From Candidatus Bathyarchaeota archaeon (GTDB lineage Archaea > Thermoproteota > Bathyarchaeia > Bathyarchaeales > Bathycorpusculaceae), in NCBI GenBank assembly GCA_003151735.1, contig PLYI01000120.1, forward strand, positions 62,001 through 126,000: a stretch of 64,000 nt of DNA, in the 5' to 3' direction. Position 1 is the stretch's first letter; the number at the start of each line of letters is the position of its first letter. This document shows, one piece after another, positions 16,171 through 24,361 of this stretch. Below the pieces are notes generated by a model. It was given only the letters and a program-made list of their open reading frames with translations. It was not told where the DNA came from and ran no database searches. Both the position numbers and the translations under genes were made by a program.

Positions 16171-17223
16171 TTGGAACAGATTGACCTTGCAGACAATGTT
16201 AAACTGATTTTGAAGGAAAATGTACTAGCCGTAATTTGTGATAGTGCTTTAAAGACAGTTAGTTCAGCAATATATAAAGGCGGGTACAATCAGGTTAACG
16301 CTGTCCTCAATGTAGGAGTGCCGGAAGGATATAGTGACCTCTCCTTGCACCTTGACCCGCTTGAATTAATCACCTCATCAGCGGCGAAACTTGGCTTAAC
16401 CAAGAATTACCTCGCCATGGTAACCGCCGCCAAAGTAAAAAATTACAGTTTGGTTTCAAAGAAAACCGACTCCTTCTCGGTCCATGTTGCCGCAACCGCC
16501 GGCTGTTCGCACGGAGAATCCTCAGGCGAAGAAATGAACGTCCAAGAAATCGTAGGAACCATAAACATAATCGTTCTAATAGATGGAACCCCATCCGAAA
16601 GCTGCATGGTCGCAGCGTTAATCACTGCAACAGAAGCCAAATCTGCTGCCCTCAGAGACTTTGATGTTAGAAGCCGTTACACAGGCGACTCAGCAACTGG
16701 ATCCATAACTGACAGCGTCACTGTTGCCTCGACAAGTCGTGGCAAAACATTGAGTTTGGCTGGTCCAGCGTCGAAACTGGGCAAGCTGGTTGGGTCTTGT
16801 ACAAGACGGGCGGTTACTGAAGCGTTGCTCAAGCAGGAGCCTGTTTGGGCTTGCCGAACCGTGCTAGACAGACTTAAGGAAAGGCATTTGTCGCTTGAGA
16901 AGTTGGCGGCTGAAGTATCTAAGGTTGAGGGTTTAGCCGTGGATGCGAAGGGTTTGGAGGAGATTTTGAATACTAACTCATGTTTTGGGGCTGTTTTGTT
17001 GGCGGCGGCGAAGATGGATGACGATTACAAAAAGAACCTGTTGCCAACCGACTATGAGGATTGGACAGAGGTAAGCAAATGCTTAGGCGTTTCTTCTCTA
17101 TCAAGTCAGGACTGCTCTAAACCTCCAAACTATGACCAGGTTGAATTACCGCCCTTCCTAAAACACACACTAATCAAAATTGTCAAGGAAGCGCGATCTA
17201 AAGCGTTAACTGAAAAGACTTAA
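16171..17223 (+). CDS. cbiZ: Adenosylcobinamide amidohydrolase, extended
   Basis: CbiZ cuts the aminopropanol linker of (pseudo)cobinamide to adenosylcobyric acid, letting archaea salvage foreign cobamides. Family blocks visible: N-V-G-V-P region, ATAGCSHG, GTINIIVLIDG, TATEAKSAALRDFDV and ATGSITDSV, followed by the GPASKLGKLVG...AVTEAL block. At 350 residues it is about 120 longer than typical CbiZ; the extra C-terminal part (after about residue 230) has helices and several Cys but no family I recognise. Start is TTG with GGGGA upstream. It fits the heavy corrinoid demand implied by cdhDE, mtrH and the B12-binding radical SAM genes. Confidence 0.85.
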   Translation: MEQIDLADNVKLILKENVLAVICDSALKTVSSAIYKGGYNQVNAVLNVGVPEGYSDLSLHLDPLELITSSAAKLGLTKNYLAMVTAAKVKNYSLVSKKTDSFSVHVAATAGCSHGESSGEEMNVQEIVGTINIIVLIDGTPSESCMVAALITATEAKSAALRDFDVRSRYTGDSATGSITDSVTVASTSRGKTLSLAGPASKLGKLVGSCTRRAVTEALLKQEPVWACRTVLDRLKERHLSLEKLAAEVSKVEGLAVDAKGLEEILNTNSCFGAVLLAAAKMDDDYKKNLLPTDYEDWTEVSKCLGVSSLSSQDCSKPPNYDQVELPPFLKHTLIKIVKEARSKALTEKT

Positions 17224-17276
17224 ATAACTTGCACTTTTATTCCGTAATAAAAATAACATGAAATGGTGTATTAAAC

Positions 17277-18179
17277 TTGAAATTCGGCGTATTTCTCTAT
17301 CAACCCGAGCCTGTTGAAGGCGTAGACTACAATTTCTACCGTTTGAAATCAGAATCAGGAATCGTTGGAAAAGTAAATCCTGAAATGTACACTAACATCG
17401 CGTGCTTTGGCGATAATTACATGGCGGCGAAACGCCCGGACTGGGTCTCTGTCAGCTCATGGGGTCCAGCACTCCGTACCAACAAACGTTACAACCTCCG
17501 CTGGGACGTCGTATGCATGACTAACCCAGAGGCCAGAGAATATAACCTGAAAATCATCGCTGACTGCGCCAAAGTATCTCCAGGCATAAGCATTAGCAGC
17601 CAACACTTCGCAGATCAGCATTTCTGCACCTGCCCCCGATGCATTGAACAGCAGCGCAAAAGCGGTTTAAAATGGCTTGATTGGCGGGCAAAAACAGTAA
17701 CTGACTTCCTTGCAGAAGTTAAAGAAAAAGTCCCCGGCAACCCACTCTTTGTCAACTGTCTACCTGACCCATTGATGGGCAGGGAACGCTTCGGCTACGA
17801 CTTTGAAGCCATGGCACAGTACACTGACTACTTCGTCATTCCAATGTTCAGCAAAGCATACCCAACCCCGTGGTACTGGGAAACCATTGCAAGAGGCTAC
17901 AAGAGCTTCCTCAAAAAACCAGTTATGGTAAACTTCTATGTCCGCGGTCCAAACGAAACATGGGACACCGTTGCACCAGCAGACCAAATCATGACTGTTG
18001 CAACCCGTGTCGCAAGACAAGGAGTCGATGGCATAATTTTCCTAGCTGAAAAAGCCGAATACATTCGAGAGTTCCAGAAGAGATGCGTTGCCAACAAAGA
18101 AAAGCGTGAATTCCTTAAGGGCCACAACGGCGACGAAGTCTTAGAGCTCTTTGACAGATGGGAAAAGATGCTAAAATAA
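17277..18179 (+). CDS. Conserved protein with FAD-x-x-C-x-C-x-x-C motif, paralogue 2
   Basis: A 300-residue paralogue of the product at 14991-15875 with the same ordered motifs: GVFLYQPEPVEGV, GPALRTNKRYNL, HFADQHFCTCPRC, GLKW-x-x-WRAKTVTDFL, LPDPLMGRERFG. Starts with TTG 53 bases after cbiZ on the same strand. The conserved C-x-C-P-x-C triad points to a metal or Fe-S site in an otherwise barrel-like alpha/beta protein. Since one copy lies on each side of the ferredoxin and CbiZ genes, a role in corrinoid handling or in a methyl-transfer step is conceivable but not shown. Confidence 0.75.
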   Translation: MKFGVFLYQPEPVEGVDYNFYRLKSESGIVGKVNPEMYTNIACFGDNYMAAKRPDWVSVSSWGPALRTNKRYNLRWDVVCMTNPEAREYNLKIIADCAKVSPGISISSQHFADQHFCTCPRCIEQQRKSGLKWLDWRAKTVTDFLAEVKEKVPGNPLFVNCLPDPLMGRERFGYDFEAMAQYTDYFVIPMFSKAYPTPWYWETIARGYKSFLKKPVMVNFYVRGPNETWDTVAPADQIMTVATRVARQGVDGIIFLAEKAEYIREFQKRCVANKEKREFLKGHNGDEVLELFDRWEKMLK

Positions 18180-18359
18180 GCATCCTAAATTTCCTTTTTA
18201 TTTGATTTTTTACCTCGTTAATCAAAATAGATATTTCTTTTCTTCAATTATGTTTCTAGAAATTGTTATTAAGATAATCTCCAAAAAAAATAATCGAGTG
18301 CAACTCATTTTATTTTTAAATGCATGTGTGTACATAAAAATGGGTGGACGAAAAAAGAA

Positions 18360-18602
18360 ATGAAGATAATTAAGGGTTGGAAGATGCTAAGCCATGATTG
18401 TGGCTACCTTAACGATATTTCAGGGCAAACCGTGGTTGTTTCAAAAAAAGATTTCAGCAACAATTACCATGTCCGGCTGTTTGAGTGTGGACAAACCGGT
18501 AAGGACGAAGGTAAAACAATCTCGCCTGAATACCCCACTAAATCTAAAGCCGACGCCTTCGCTGAGGGCTGGATGCTAAAGCGCCCGAACGGCACGGTTT
18601 AA
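18360..18602 (+). CDS. Small conserved-looking protein of unknown function
   Basis: An 80-residue soluble protein starting with MKIIKGWKMLSHDCGYLNDI and ending FAEGWMLKRPNGTV. The predicted fold is small and mostly beta. Start at the ATG of 18360 behind an A/G-rich leader; the same frame is open 12 codons further up without a better site. No family recognised. Adjacent genes are unrelated. Confidence 0.55.
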   Translation: MKIIKGWKMLSHDCGYLNDISGQTVVVSKKDFSNNYHVRLFECGQTGKDEGKTISPEYPTKSKADAFAEGWMLKRPNGTV

Positions 18603-18716
18603 TCATACGTTAGGGGTTAGCCAAAGGTTGAAGGGGCATTGGTTCCAGCAGTAAGAGTTTGATGTGTACATGCAGCCCTTACATTCTAATCGCTCAAAAC
18701 GTTTTTGTTTGGCCAA
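18603..18716 (-). CDS. Possible 37-residue Cys-rich microprotein
   Basis: A minus-strand frame from TTG at 18716 to TGA at 18603 encodes MAKQKRFERLECKGCMYTSN and then SYCWNQCPFNLW.... The C-x2-C...C-x3-C spacing would fit a zinc-binding knuckle. The frame is open another eleven codons upstream without a start. There is no clear ribosome site. The end touches the stop of the convergent gene. The remaining bases to 18915 show nothing I can identify. Confidence 0.35.
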   Translation of the reverse strand: MAKQKRFERLECKGCMYTSNSYCWNQCPFNLWLTPNV

Positions 18717-18915
18717 CTCAAAGACAACGCCTAACCCAGAGTAGATGACTTAATTGTTTTGTTTGCATAATCATTTGCTCTTTACCTGAAAAGGATCGAT
18801 ACTCAGTAGTTTAGCCTAAAGAACAAGGGAAACTCTTCCGCTAGTAAAATGCTGAGATGCTAATAAAAGGAATAATTAAGAAAAGCCAAAAAATATGTTA
18901 AAATTGTTTGGTAAA

Positions 18916-19071
18916 TTAGGCAGCTGCCTTAATTTGTGCATCGATTTTTCTTTGGCGTTTTTGCAGGAGTTTTCTTTTGTTGGCTTTAGGGTTTGGTTTT
19001 ACTCTGTAGACTTTGCCGTGAGTATTCTGGTAGTACTTTGTTCCTTTACTTTTTAGTTTTGTTTTTTTCAA
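18916..19071 (-). CDS. Basic 51-residue protein, unknown
   Basis: A minus-strand frame from TTG at 19071 to TAA at 18916. GAGGGA lies six bases before the TTG, supporting translation. The product begins MKKTKLKSKGTKYYQNTHGK and is extremely Lys/Arg rich, with a predicted helical second half ending in Ala. Such composition suggests RNA or DNA binding (ribosome-associated or chromatin-like), but no family is recognised. Too short to appear in most automatic calls. Confidence 0.6.
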   Translation of the reverse strand: MKKTKLKSKGTKYYQNTHGKVYRVKPNPKANKRKLLQKRQRKIDAQIKAAA

Positions 19072-19302
19072 GCGTCAGTCCCTCCTTGGTTCTCTAGGCA
19101 GGATTTGAGCTACTACATTACATCGTAGCTATTTAGTATGCCTATAAAAATAAATTGTTTCGAGCGTAAACACTTTGGTTTAATCTATAGTTTTGCCTAG
19201 AAATTGTCATTCATTTATAAGTCTGTTGACATCTTATATTTAGTGAACTTGTAAAAGAACTGATTTTTTGCAAGAAAAACAACTGGAGAAGGCAAACGCT
19301 AG

Positions 19303-19437
19303 ATGTATACTTACGAAAAACTAATCCAAGAAAAATTTAAATGTAGAATATGCTCATCAAGTTTTCAAACGCCTGAAGAACTGCGAAACCATAGAATGGT
19401 TGCACACAAAGGGCATATGCTTGCATTTAGACGTTAA
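19303..19437 (+). CDS. C2H2 zinc-finger microprotein
   Basis: A 44-residue protein from ATG at 19303 to TAA at 19437. It is essentially one classical zinc finger: FKCRICSSSFQTPEEL followed by RNHRMVAHKGH, i.e. C-x2-C-x12-H-x4-H with the hydrophobic Phe and Leu in place. GGAG precedes the start by about a dozen bases. Single C2H2 fingers occur in archaea (notably TACK lineages) and probably bind DNA or RNA. Confidence 0.7.
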   Translation: MYTYEKLIQEKFKCRICSSSFQTPEELRNHRMVAHKGHMLAFRR

Positions 19438-19598
19438 GTCCGATTGATTTTTTCCAATCATTAGTCGAAAGTTATCAAATTTATTTTCAATAGTCATTTT
19501 TTTCTCCTTAAACCATGGATTTTCAGGTTTTTGGTTTCATTTAGAAAACTATATAATTCATCTTAACGTACAACCACTCACTTAAAGGGCGAAACACA

Positions 19599-20984
19599 GT
19601 GAAGGTTACTCTTGTTAATCCTCCCTATCCTCCAAATGCACATTCACATCCACCCTTCATCCCGTTGGGTCTAGCATACCTTGGAGCAGTCGCCGAAAAG
19701 GCAGGCCATGAGGTTACGGTCATTGACTGCCAAGGTGAAAGACTAAATTACGACAGTTTCAAACAGAGAATCGCGAGGGTTCCATCGGATGTTGTCGGCG
19801 TAACCTCAACTACACTTCTATATAACTCAGCCAAAACCATTCTGGAAACTGCCAAAGAGGTACATCCAAACACCGTCTCTATGATTGGCGGAAGCCACGT
19901 GAGCTTCTGGGACGAAAACGCCCTAAACGAATCCAAAAGCATAGATGTAATTGTACGTCGAGAAGGCGAAGCCACATTCCTCGAGTTGCTTCAACGTATT
20001 CAGAATAAAAGGAACTTTGCCGGAGTACTGGGCTCAACATATCGTGGAACCGACGGAAAAACACAGCGCAACGAAGATAGACCATTTTTGCATGATTTAG
20101 ATTCACTGCCTTCACCAGCATATCATTTGCTTCCACTGGACTCATACCGCCGCATGGGCAAAACCATCTTTCCCATAGTGACAAGCCGCGGATGTGTTCA
20201 ATGGTGTGACTTCTGCAGCACTGTACGCATGTTCGGCAGAGGCTACCGCATGAGAAGCCCAAAAAATGTGGTTGACGACATGGAGACGCTGCATAACAAG
20301 TATGGCGAGAGCCAATTTACCTTCTACGATGACGCATTCACAGTTAACCGCAAGCATACAATGGAGATGTGTGCGGACATTAAAGCCCGCAAATTAGATG
20401 TCGAGTGGGACTGCGAAACCCGCGTTGACGCAGTTGACAAAGAACTGCTTGAAACTATGCATGATGCAGGATGCATAACCATTTGGTTCGGCGTTGAATC
20501 TGGCTCCGAGAGAATCTTGGATCAGATGCACAAGAAAATAAAGCCTGAAGAAGTCCGTTTAGCCTTCAAAACCGCGCAAAAAGCAGGTTTAATGACTATT
20601 GCCAGTGCAGTTATCGGCTTCCCAGGCGAAACAGAAGAAACAGCATGGGAAACAATCAACTTCATTAACTCACTAAACCCTGACGACATAGGCTTCTACG
20701 TAGCAACGCCCTATCCGGGAACCCCAATGTATGAGCAAGTAGTCAAGAATAGTTGGCTACGAGTTACTGACTTTAACAAATATGACACTGCAACCCCAAC
20801 TTTTGAAACACCATTTCTAAGCATGGAGAAAATCCGGGAGATCAAATACAAGGCACATCAAAAGTTTTACCTGCGACCAAGCTACGTGTTTAAGATGATG
20901 CGTAAAGGTGGAACCTACGGCAGATCGGGACTGAAAACGTCCGCTGCCTACGCACTCAGATACATGCATGTTAAACTCTCTTAA
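19599..20984 (+). CDS. B12-binding radical SAM protein, tandem copy 1
   Basis: A 461-residue cobalamin-binding radical SAM enzyme. The N-terminal 140 residues form a B12-binding-like Rossmann domain (NPPYPP, HPPFIPLGLAYLGAVAEKAG, MIGGSH), lacking the DxHxxG base-on His. The radical SAM motif is SRGCVQWCDFCS (C-x3-C-x2-C), with downstream FGVESGSERIL and GFPGETEETAWETI as in this class, and ATPYPGTPMYEQ near the C-terminus. Members methylate inactive carbons or rearrange lipids and cofactors; the substrate is unknown. It has its own TATA-like region (ACTATATAA) and is followed 116 bases later by a close paralogue on the same strand. Confidence 0.85.
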   Translation: MKVTLVNPPYPPNAHSHPPFIPLGLAYLGAVAEKAGHEVTVIDCQGERLNYDSFKQRIARVPSDVVGVTSTTLLYNSAKTILETAKEVHPNTVSMIGGSHVSFWDENALNESKSIDVIVRREGEATFLELLQRIQNKRNFAGVLGSTYRGTDGKTQRNEDRPFLHDLDSLPSPAYHLLPLDSYRRMGKTIFPIVTSRGCVQWCDFCSTVRMFGRGYRMRSPKNVVDDMETLHNKYGESQFTFYDDAFTVNRKHTMEMCADIKARKLDVEWDCETRVDAVDKELLETMHDAGCITIWFGVESGSERILDQMHKKIKPEEVRLAFKTAQKAGLMTIASAVIGFPGETEETAWETINFINSLNPDDIGFYVATPYPGTPMYEQVVKNSWLRVTDFNKYDTATPTFETPFLSMEKIREIKYKAHQKFYLRPSYVFKMMRKGGTYGRSGLKTSAAYALRYMHVKLS

Positions 20985-21100
20985 GCCTTCTTTTTTCTTG
21001 TATTCATGGTCTAAGAAGTGAAGGTCTCTTTTCTGGACAATTTAAGAAAGCAATATATTTAATCCAACATTAGAAATCTACCCTAGAAAGGCCGTTTGAA

Positions 21101-22480
21101 ATGAAAATTACTTTGGTTAATCCGCCCTATCCACAAAGCGTCCATTCACATCCACCCTTTATCCCATTAGGTCTAGCCTATTTGGGCGCAGTTGCGGAGA
21201 AAGCAGGTCACCAAGTCAAAGTAATTGACTGTCAAGCCGAGAAACTAACTTATGAGACTTTCCGCGACCGCATCGCTCAGACGCCGTCTGACATAATCGG
21301 GGTAACGGCGACAACATTGCTCTACAAGTCTGCTATGAAACTAATTATCATAGCTAAACAGACTCAACCAAAAGCAGTCACGATGCTTGGCGGGTCACAT
21401 GGAACTTTCTGGGACGAAAACGCCCTCAACGAATATCCAAACCTAGATATTGTTGTTCGAAGAGAAGGCGAACAAACCTTCATTGAACTTCTCGACAAAC
21501 TCCAATCTCAATCCAGCCTCAGCAACGTATTAGGCATCACTTACAGAGGCGGCGATAAAATTGTCCGCAATGCAGACAGAGCCTTCATAGAAGACTTAGA
21601 TTCACTGCCTTTTCCAGCGCATCATTTGTTGCCGCTTGAAAACTTGAAACATAATGGCAAAATAATTTTCCCCTTGGTAAGCAGTCGTGGATGCGTCTAT
21701 TGGTGCGATTTCTGCAGCACTGTACGCATGTTCGGCAGAGGCTACCGCATGAGAAGCCCAAAAAATGTGGTTGACGAAATGCAGCTTATCCACGACAAAT
21801 ACGGCGTCGACCAAGTTACGTTTTATGATGACGCTTTTAGCGTTGACCGCAACCGAGTTATGAAGATATGCGAGGAATTACGCGATAGGAACCTGCATTT
21901 GAAGTGGGATTGCGGCACCCGCGTGGACATGGTGGACCGCGAACTTATGAAAACTATGCATGATGCAGGCTGCTTTGCTGTTTGGTTGGGTGTGGAGTCT
22001 GGTTCCGAAGCCATTCTTGGAGCGATGAATAAACGCATCAAGCTGGATCAGACAAGAAAGGCATACAAGATGGCGCATGAGGTAGGTTTGATGACGATTG
22101 CCAACGTCGTTTTAGGTTTTCCTGGCGAAACAGAACAAACAGCCCGGGAAACAATCCGTTTCGTTAAGGAACTAAACCCTGACGACGTAGGCTTCTACGT
22201 AGCTACGCCCTATCCTGGAACCCCGATGTATGAACAAGTAAAGAAGAACGGTTGGTTAAGAACTACGGATTTTGACAAGTACGACACTGCTGGCCCAACT
22301 TTTGAAACGCCATCCCTAAGCATGGAGAAACTTGCCCAGCTTCGCTACAAGGCATATCAAGCTTTTTACTTGCGACCAAGCTATGTAATCCATATGATGC
22401 GTAAAGGCGGAGTCTATGGAATCGCAGCGGCGAAAACTTCAGGCGCTTACCTGCTCAGGTACCTGCACATTAAACCTTGA
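21101..22480 (+). CDS. B12-binding radical SAM protein, tandem copy 2
   Basis: A 459-residue paralogue of the preceding gene, alike along the whole length, with cluster motif SRGCVYWCDFCS, LGVESGSEAIL and GFPGETEQTA. A 68-base stretch after the cluster motif (21710-21777) is identical at the DNA level to 20211-20278 although the flanks differ at many third positions. Its own promoter-like stretch (CAATATATTTAA) lies about 35 bases before the ATG. The two copies may act on related substrates or form a heterodimer. The 3' end overlaps the convergent DUF1616-like gene by about 40 bases. Confidence 0.85.
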   Translation: MKITLVNPPYPQSVHSHPPFIPLGLAYLGAVAEKAGHQVKVIDCQAEKLTYETFRDRIAQTPSDIIGVTATTLLYKSAMKLIIIAKQTQPKAVTMLGGSHGTFWDENALNEYPNLDIVVRREGEQTFIELLDKLQSQSSLSNVLGITYRGGDKIVRNADRAFIEDLDSLPFPAHHLLPLENLKHNGKIIFPLVSSRGCVYWCDFCSTVRMFGRGYRMRSPKNVVDEMQLIHDKYGVDQVTFYDDAFSVDRNRVMKICEELRDRNLHLKWDCGTRVDMVDRELMKTMHDAGCFAVWLGVESGSEAILGAMNKRIKLDQTRKAYKMAHEVGLMTIANVVLGFPGETEQTARETIRFVKELNPDDVGFYVATPYPGTPMYEQVKKNGWLRTTDFDKYDTAGPTFETPSLSMEKLAQLRYKAYQAFYLRPSYVIHMMRKGGVYGIAAAKTSGAYLLRYLHIKP

Positions 22481-22840
22481 TAATTCCCTACTTTTCCTAA
22501 CATAAGCAATTACCGCAAGAACCAGCACTAACACGCTAATCGAAACTGTGATTGATGTAAATTCGAACTTGATGGGCGATAACCCCAAAAACAAACCTAA
22601 TAGCCCAGTTAAACCAAAGCTTAACGCAACAGACAACACTAATTGCTCGACAAAATCTATTCTGTTTTTACCTAGAAATAATATGGTTACTAGGCAGTAA
22701 CCAGGCAAAAACGCGATAAAAACAAACCCGAAAACATAACGTAAAGCAACAAGCCATGAATCGCTTGGTATAAGGTAAGTAACCAGTAACGTTAAAACTG
22801 TGAAACCAACAATAATTTCAAACCATCTTAGCGGCTTCAG
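22439..22840 (-). CDS. DUF1616-like membrane protein, short, possible CTG start
   Basis: A 133-residue frame with four membrane helices. The segments SDSWLVALRYVFGFVFIAFLPGY, then LFLGKNRIDFVEQLVLSVALSFGL match the start of DUF1616 proteins (an LPGY turn followed by ER-x-ALSFGLS-like helix). Typical family members are much longer, so this one is truncated at the C-terminus. After the upstream stop there is no ATG, GTG or TTG before the first helix; CTG at 22840 has GAAGG seven bases upstream. A TTG at 22708 would start inside the family domain. It follows mtrH by about 50 bases on the same strand. Confidence 0.5.
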   Translation of the reverse strand: MKPLRWFEIIVGFTVLTLLVTYLIPSDSWLVALRYVFGFVFIAFLPGYCLVTILFLGKNRIDFVEQLVLSVALSFGLTGLLGLFLGLSPIKFEFTSITVSISVLVLVLAVIAYVRKSRELSRFNVQVPEQVSA

Positions 22841-22854
22841 ATTTTAGCCTTCAA

Positions 22855-22902
22855 AAAACAAAATAAATAAAAAATAAAGGAAGATGTTCACATGAACATC
22901 TT
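22855..22902 (-). terminator. Terminator overlapping the mtrH stop codon
   Basis: On the minus strand AAGATGTTCA and TGAACATCTT form perfect 10-bp arms around two bases (22881-22902), followed by CCTTTATTTTTTATTTATTTTG. The mtrH stop TGA lies inside the stem. Confidence 0.65.
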
Positions 22903-23799
22903 ATAGATCGGGTGAGTCTCTTCTAGTGGTCTGGTTCCTAAGTCGCCTGCGGCAGATGCGATGTATGAGTCTGTGACTGCAACGGCTGGGAATACCCATT
23001 CAGCTTGTTCGGCAGGTCCAATCATAAGCCAGTTTGCGCCTGCTGTTTGCATGATTGCGTTGGTTGCGGTTCTGCATCCAGGTCGGAATTCTTTAGCAAC
23101 GTTTGCTTTTACCCAACCCATGGTTGTGACAACGTTTCCGCTGCCTAATCCTACAGGGTGACCATACTTCTCTTTCATGATTGGGATGGTTCTTACTGCA
23201 GTTCCCATGTCTGGAGCGAAAGCGGGAATAGCTGTGTCAATCAAAGGCTTTGTGATTCCGCCTTTGTCTGCTAATGCTAAAGCTTCTTGGATGACCTTCA
23301 TTTTGCCTTCGAGGCTGTTGTCTTTTGGATCGTCAGCTAGCACTATGGACATTTTGATTCCGCTATCTTTCAGGTTTGCTAGTTCTGCGTCAGTTACACC
23401 TTTGTAAACTGAGTTGTAGAAGCATCTGTCTGACAGTCCCATTTTCTTAGCCATGGTTGCTGCTGTCATGCGGGTTTTAGGGCTCATTGCATCCAACATG
23501 ATTGGTGCTTCACAATGCTTCGCAACGAAATCGATGTATTTTCCGAAGGCTTCTTCTGTTGTTCCAACAACGTCAAAGCCGTATTGTACGCCTGTAATGT
23601 CACTTTGGGTCTGCATCGTGTTAATGATTTGTTCAGCTACTTTAGCATCAAAAATTCCTTTGTTTGCATCCTGAACCATTTTCTGGCCTAACCAAAAGAT
23701 AGAACCGATTATGAAAGTCGGTAGTTCCCCTGGCTGACCGCCTACTTTTACTTTCCCTACCGTGTATATGTTTTGTTTCGTGTTGAATTTAAAGGACAT
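22888..23799 (-). CDS. mtrH: MtrH-family methyltransferase
   Basis: A 303-residue TIM-barrel methyltransferase of the MtrH family (KVKVGGQPGELPTFIIGSIF start, MLDAMSPKTR, GLGSGNVVT, GCRTATNAIMQTAGANWLMIGPAE). In methanogens MtrH moves the methyl group between tetrahydromethanopterin and the corrinoid of MtrA. No other Mtr subunit is in the window; instead the gene lies 18 bases behind a small corrinoid-binding protein on the same strand, as in MtrH-like methyltransferase pairs thought to bring methyl groups from external methylated compounds to tetrahydromethanopterin. The pair therefore looks like a soluble two-component methyl transfer system feeding the CODH/ACS encoded at 45-54 kb. A terminator overlaps its stop. 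Confidence 0.88.
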   Translation of the reverse strand: MSFKFNTKQNIYTVGKVKVGGQPGELPTFIIGSIFWLGQKMVQDANKGIFDAKVAEQIINTMQTQSDITGVQYGFDVVGTTEEAFGKYIDFVAKHCEAPIMLDAMSPKTRMTAATMAKKMGLSDRCFYNSVYKGVTDAELANLKDSGIKMSIVLADDPKDNSLEGKMKVIQEALALADKGGITKPLIDTAIPAFAPDMGTAVRTIPIMKEKYGHPVGLGSGNVVTTMGWVKANVAKEFRPGCRTATNAIMQTAGANWLMIGPAEQAEWVFPAVAVTDSYIASAAGDLGTRPLEETHPIYKMFM

Positions 23800-23817
23800 T
23801 TTTCCACATCTGATGGA

Positions 23818-24243
23818 TTATTTGCCTATTGCTTTCTTTGCGAGTTCAGGAGCTTCTTCTTTGTTTTTGCCGAACAGTGCGCCAATTGCATCAGCGTCTT
23901 CTTTTTTGACTGCTGCGCCGCCCATAATTATGGCGATTTTGCCTTTTAATCCGGCTGCTTTCAGTGCTTCATCGAGTTTTGCAAGGTTGTTTTTTGCTGG
24001 AACTGTGTTAACTGATATTGCAATCAGGTTTGCATTGTTTTCTTTTGCTTTGTCAACGAAGACTTGTGGTGCGACGCTTTTTCCAACGTCGATAGTTTTG
24101 AATCCGGCGCGTTTTAGAGACCTGCGAACTGCTTCTTTTGCAGTGTCATGCATGTCTGGTTCAATGTTGCCGATAACGACTATGCCGATTGGATTCTCTG
24201 GTTCTGGAGGCTCTTTTTCCATCATAGATTTAAGCCAAGACAT
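23818..24243 (-). CDS. Small corrinoid-binding protein without helical cap
   Basis: A 141-residue B12-binding Rossmann domain. The base-off/His-on motif is present as D-M-H-D-T-A (residues 30-35), with Ala where the family usually has Gly; ISVNTVP fits the S-x-L/V position and IIMGGAAV the GG position. Unlike MtaC, MtbC or MtmC (about 210 residues) it has no N-terminal four-helix cap, only a 20-residue Pro-rich leader, so the corrinoid upper face would be capped by a partner, possibly MtrH. It precedes mtrH by 18 bases and has a strong TATA box. Likely role: methyl carrier between an unidentified first methyltransferase and MtrH. Confidence 0.8.
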   Translation of the reverse strand: MSWLKSMMEKEPPEPENPIGIVVIGNIEPDMHDTAKEAVRRSLKRAGFKTIDVGKSVAPQVFVDKAKENNANLIAISVNTVPAKNNLAKLDEALKAAGLKGKIAIIMGGAAVKKEDADAIGALFGKNKEEAPELAKKAIGK

Positions 24244-24280
24244 TTAAACACCTTTTTTCCTTTGTAGTTATTACTCTGGG

Positions 24281-24290
24281 CTTTTTATAC
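24281..24290 (-). promoter_or_regulatory. TATA box of the corrinoid protein-mtrH operon
   Basis: GTATAAAAAG on the minus strand, about 40 bases before the corrinoid protein ATG, which puts transcription start near 24257. The leader would be short. Confidence 0.6.
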
Positions 24291-24361
24291 TCGAATTTCA
24301 TATTTAAGCTTTGACCAATATTTCACCAAGCATGCACATATAATATCAAGCAGGAAAGCGA

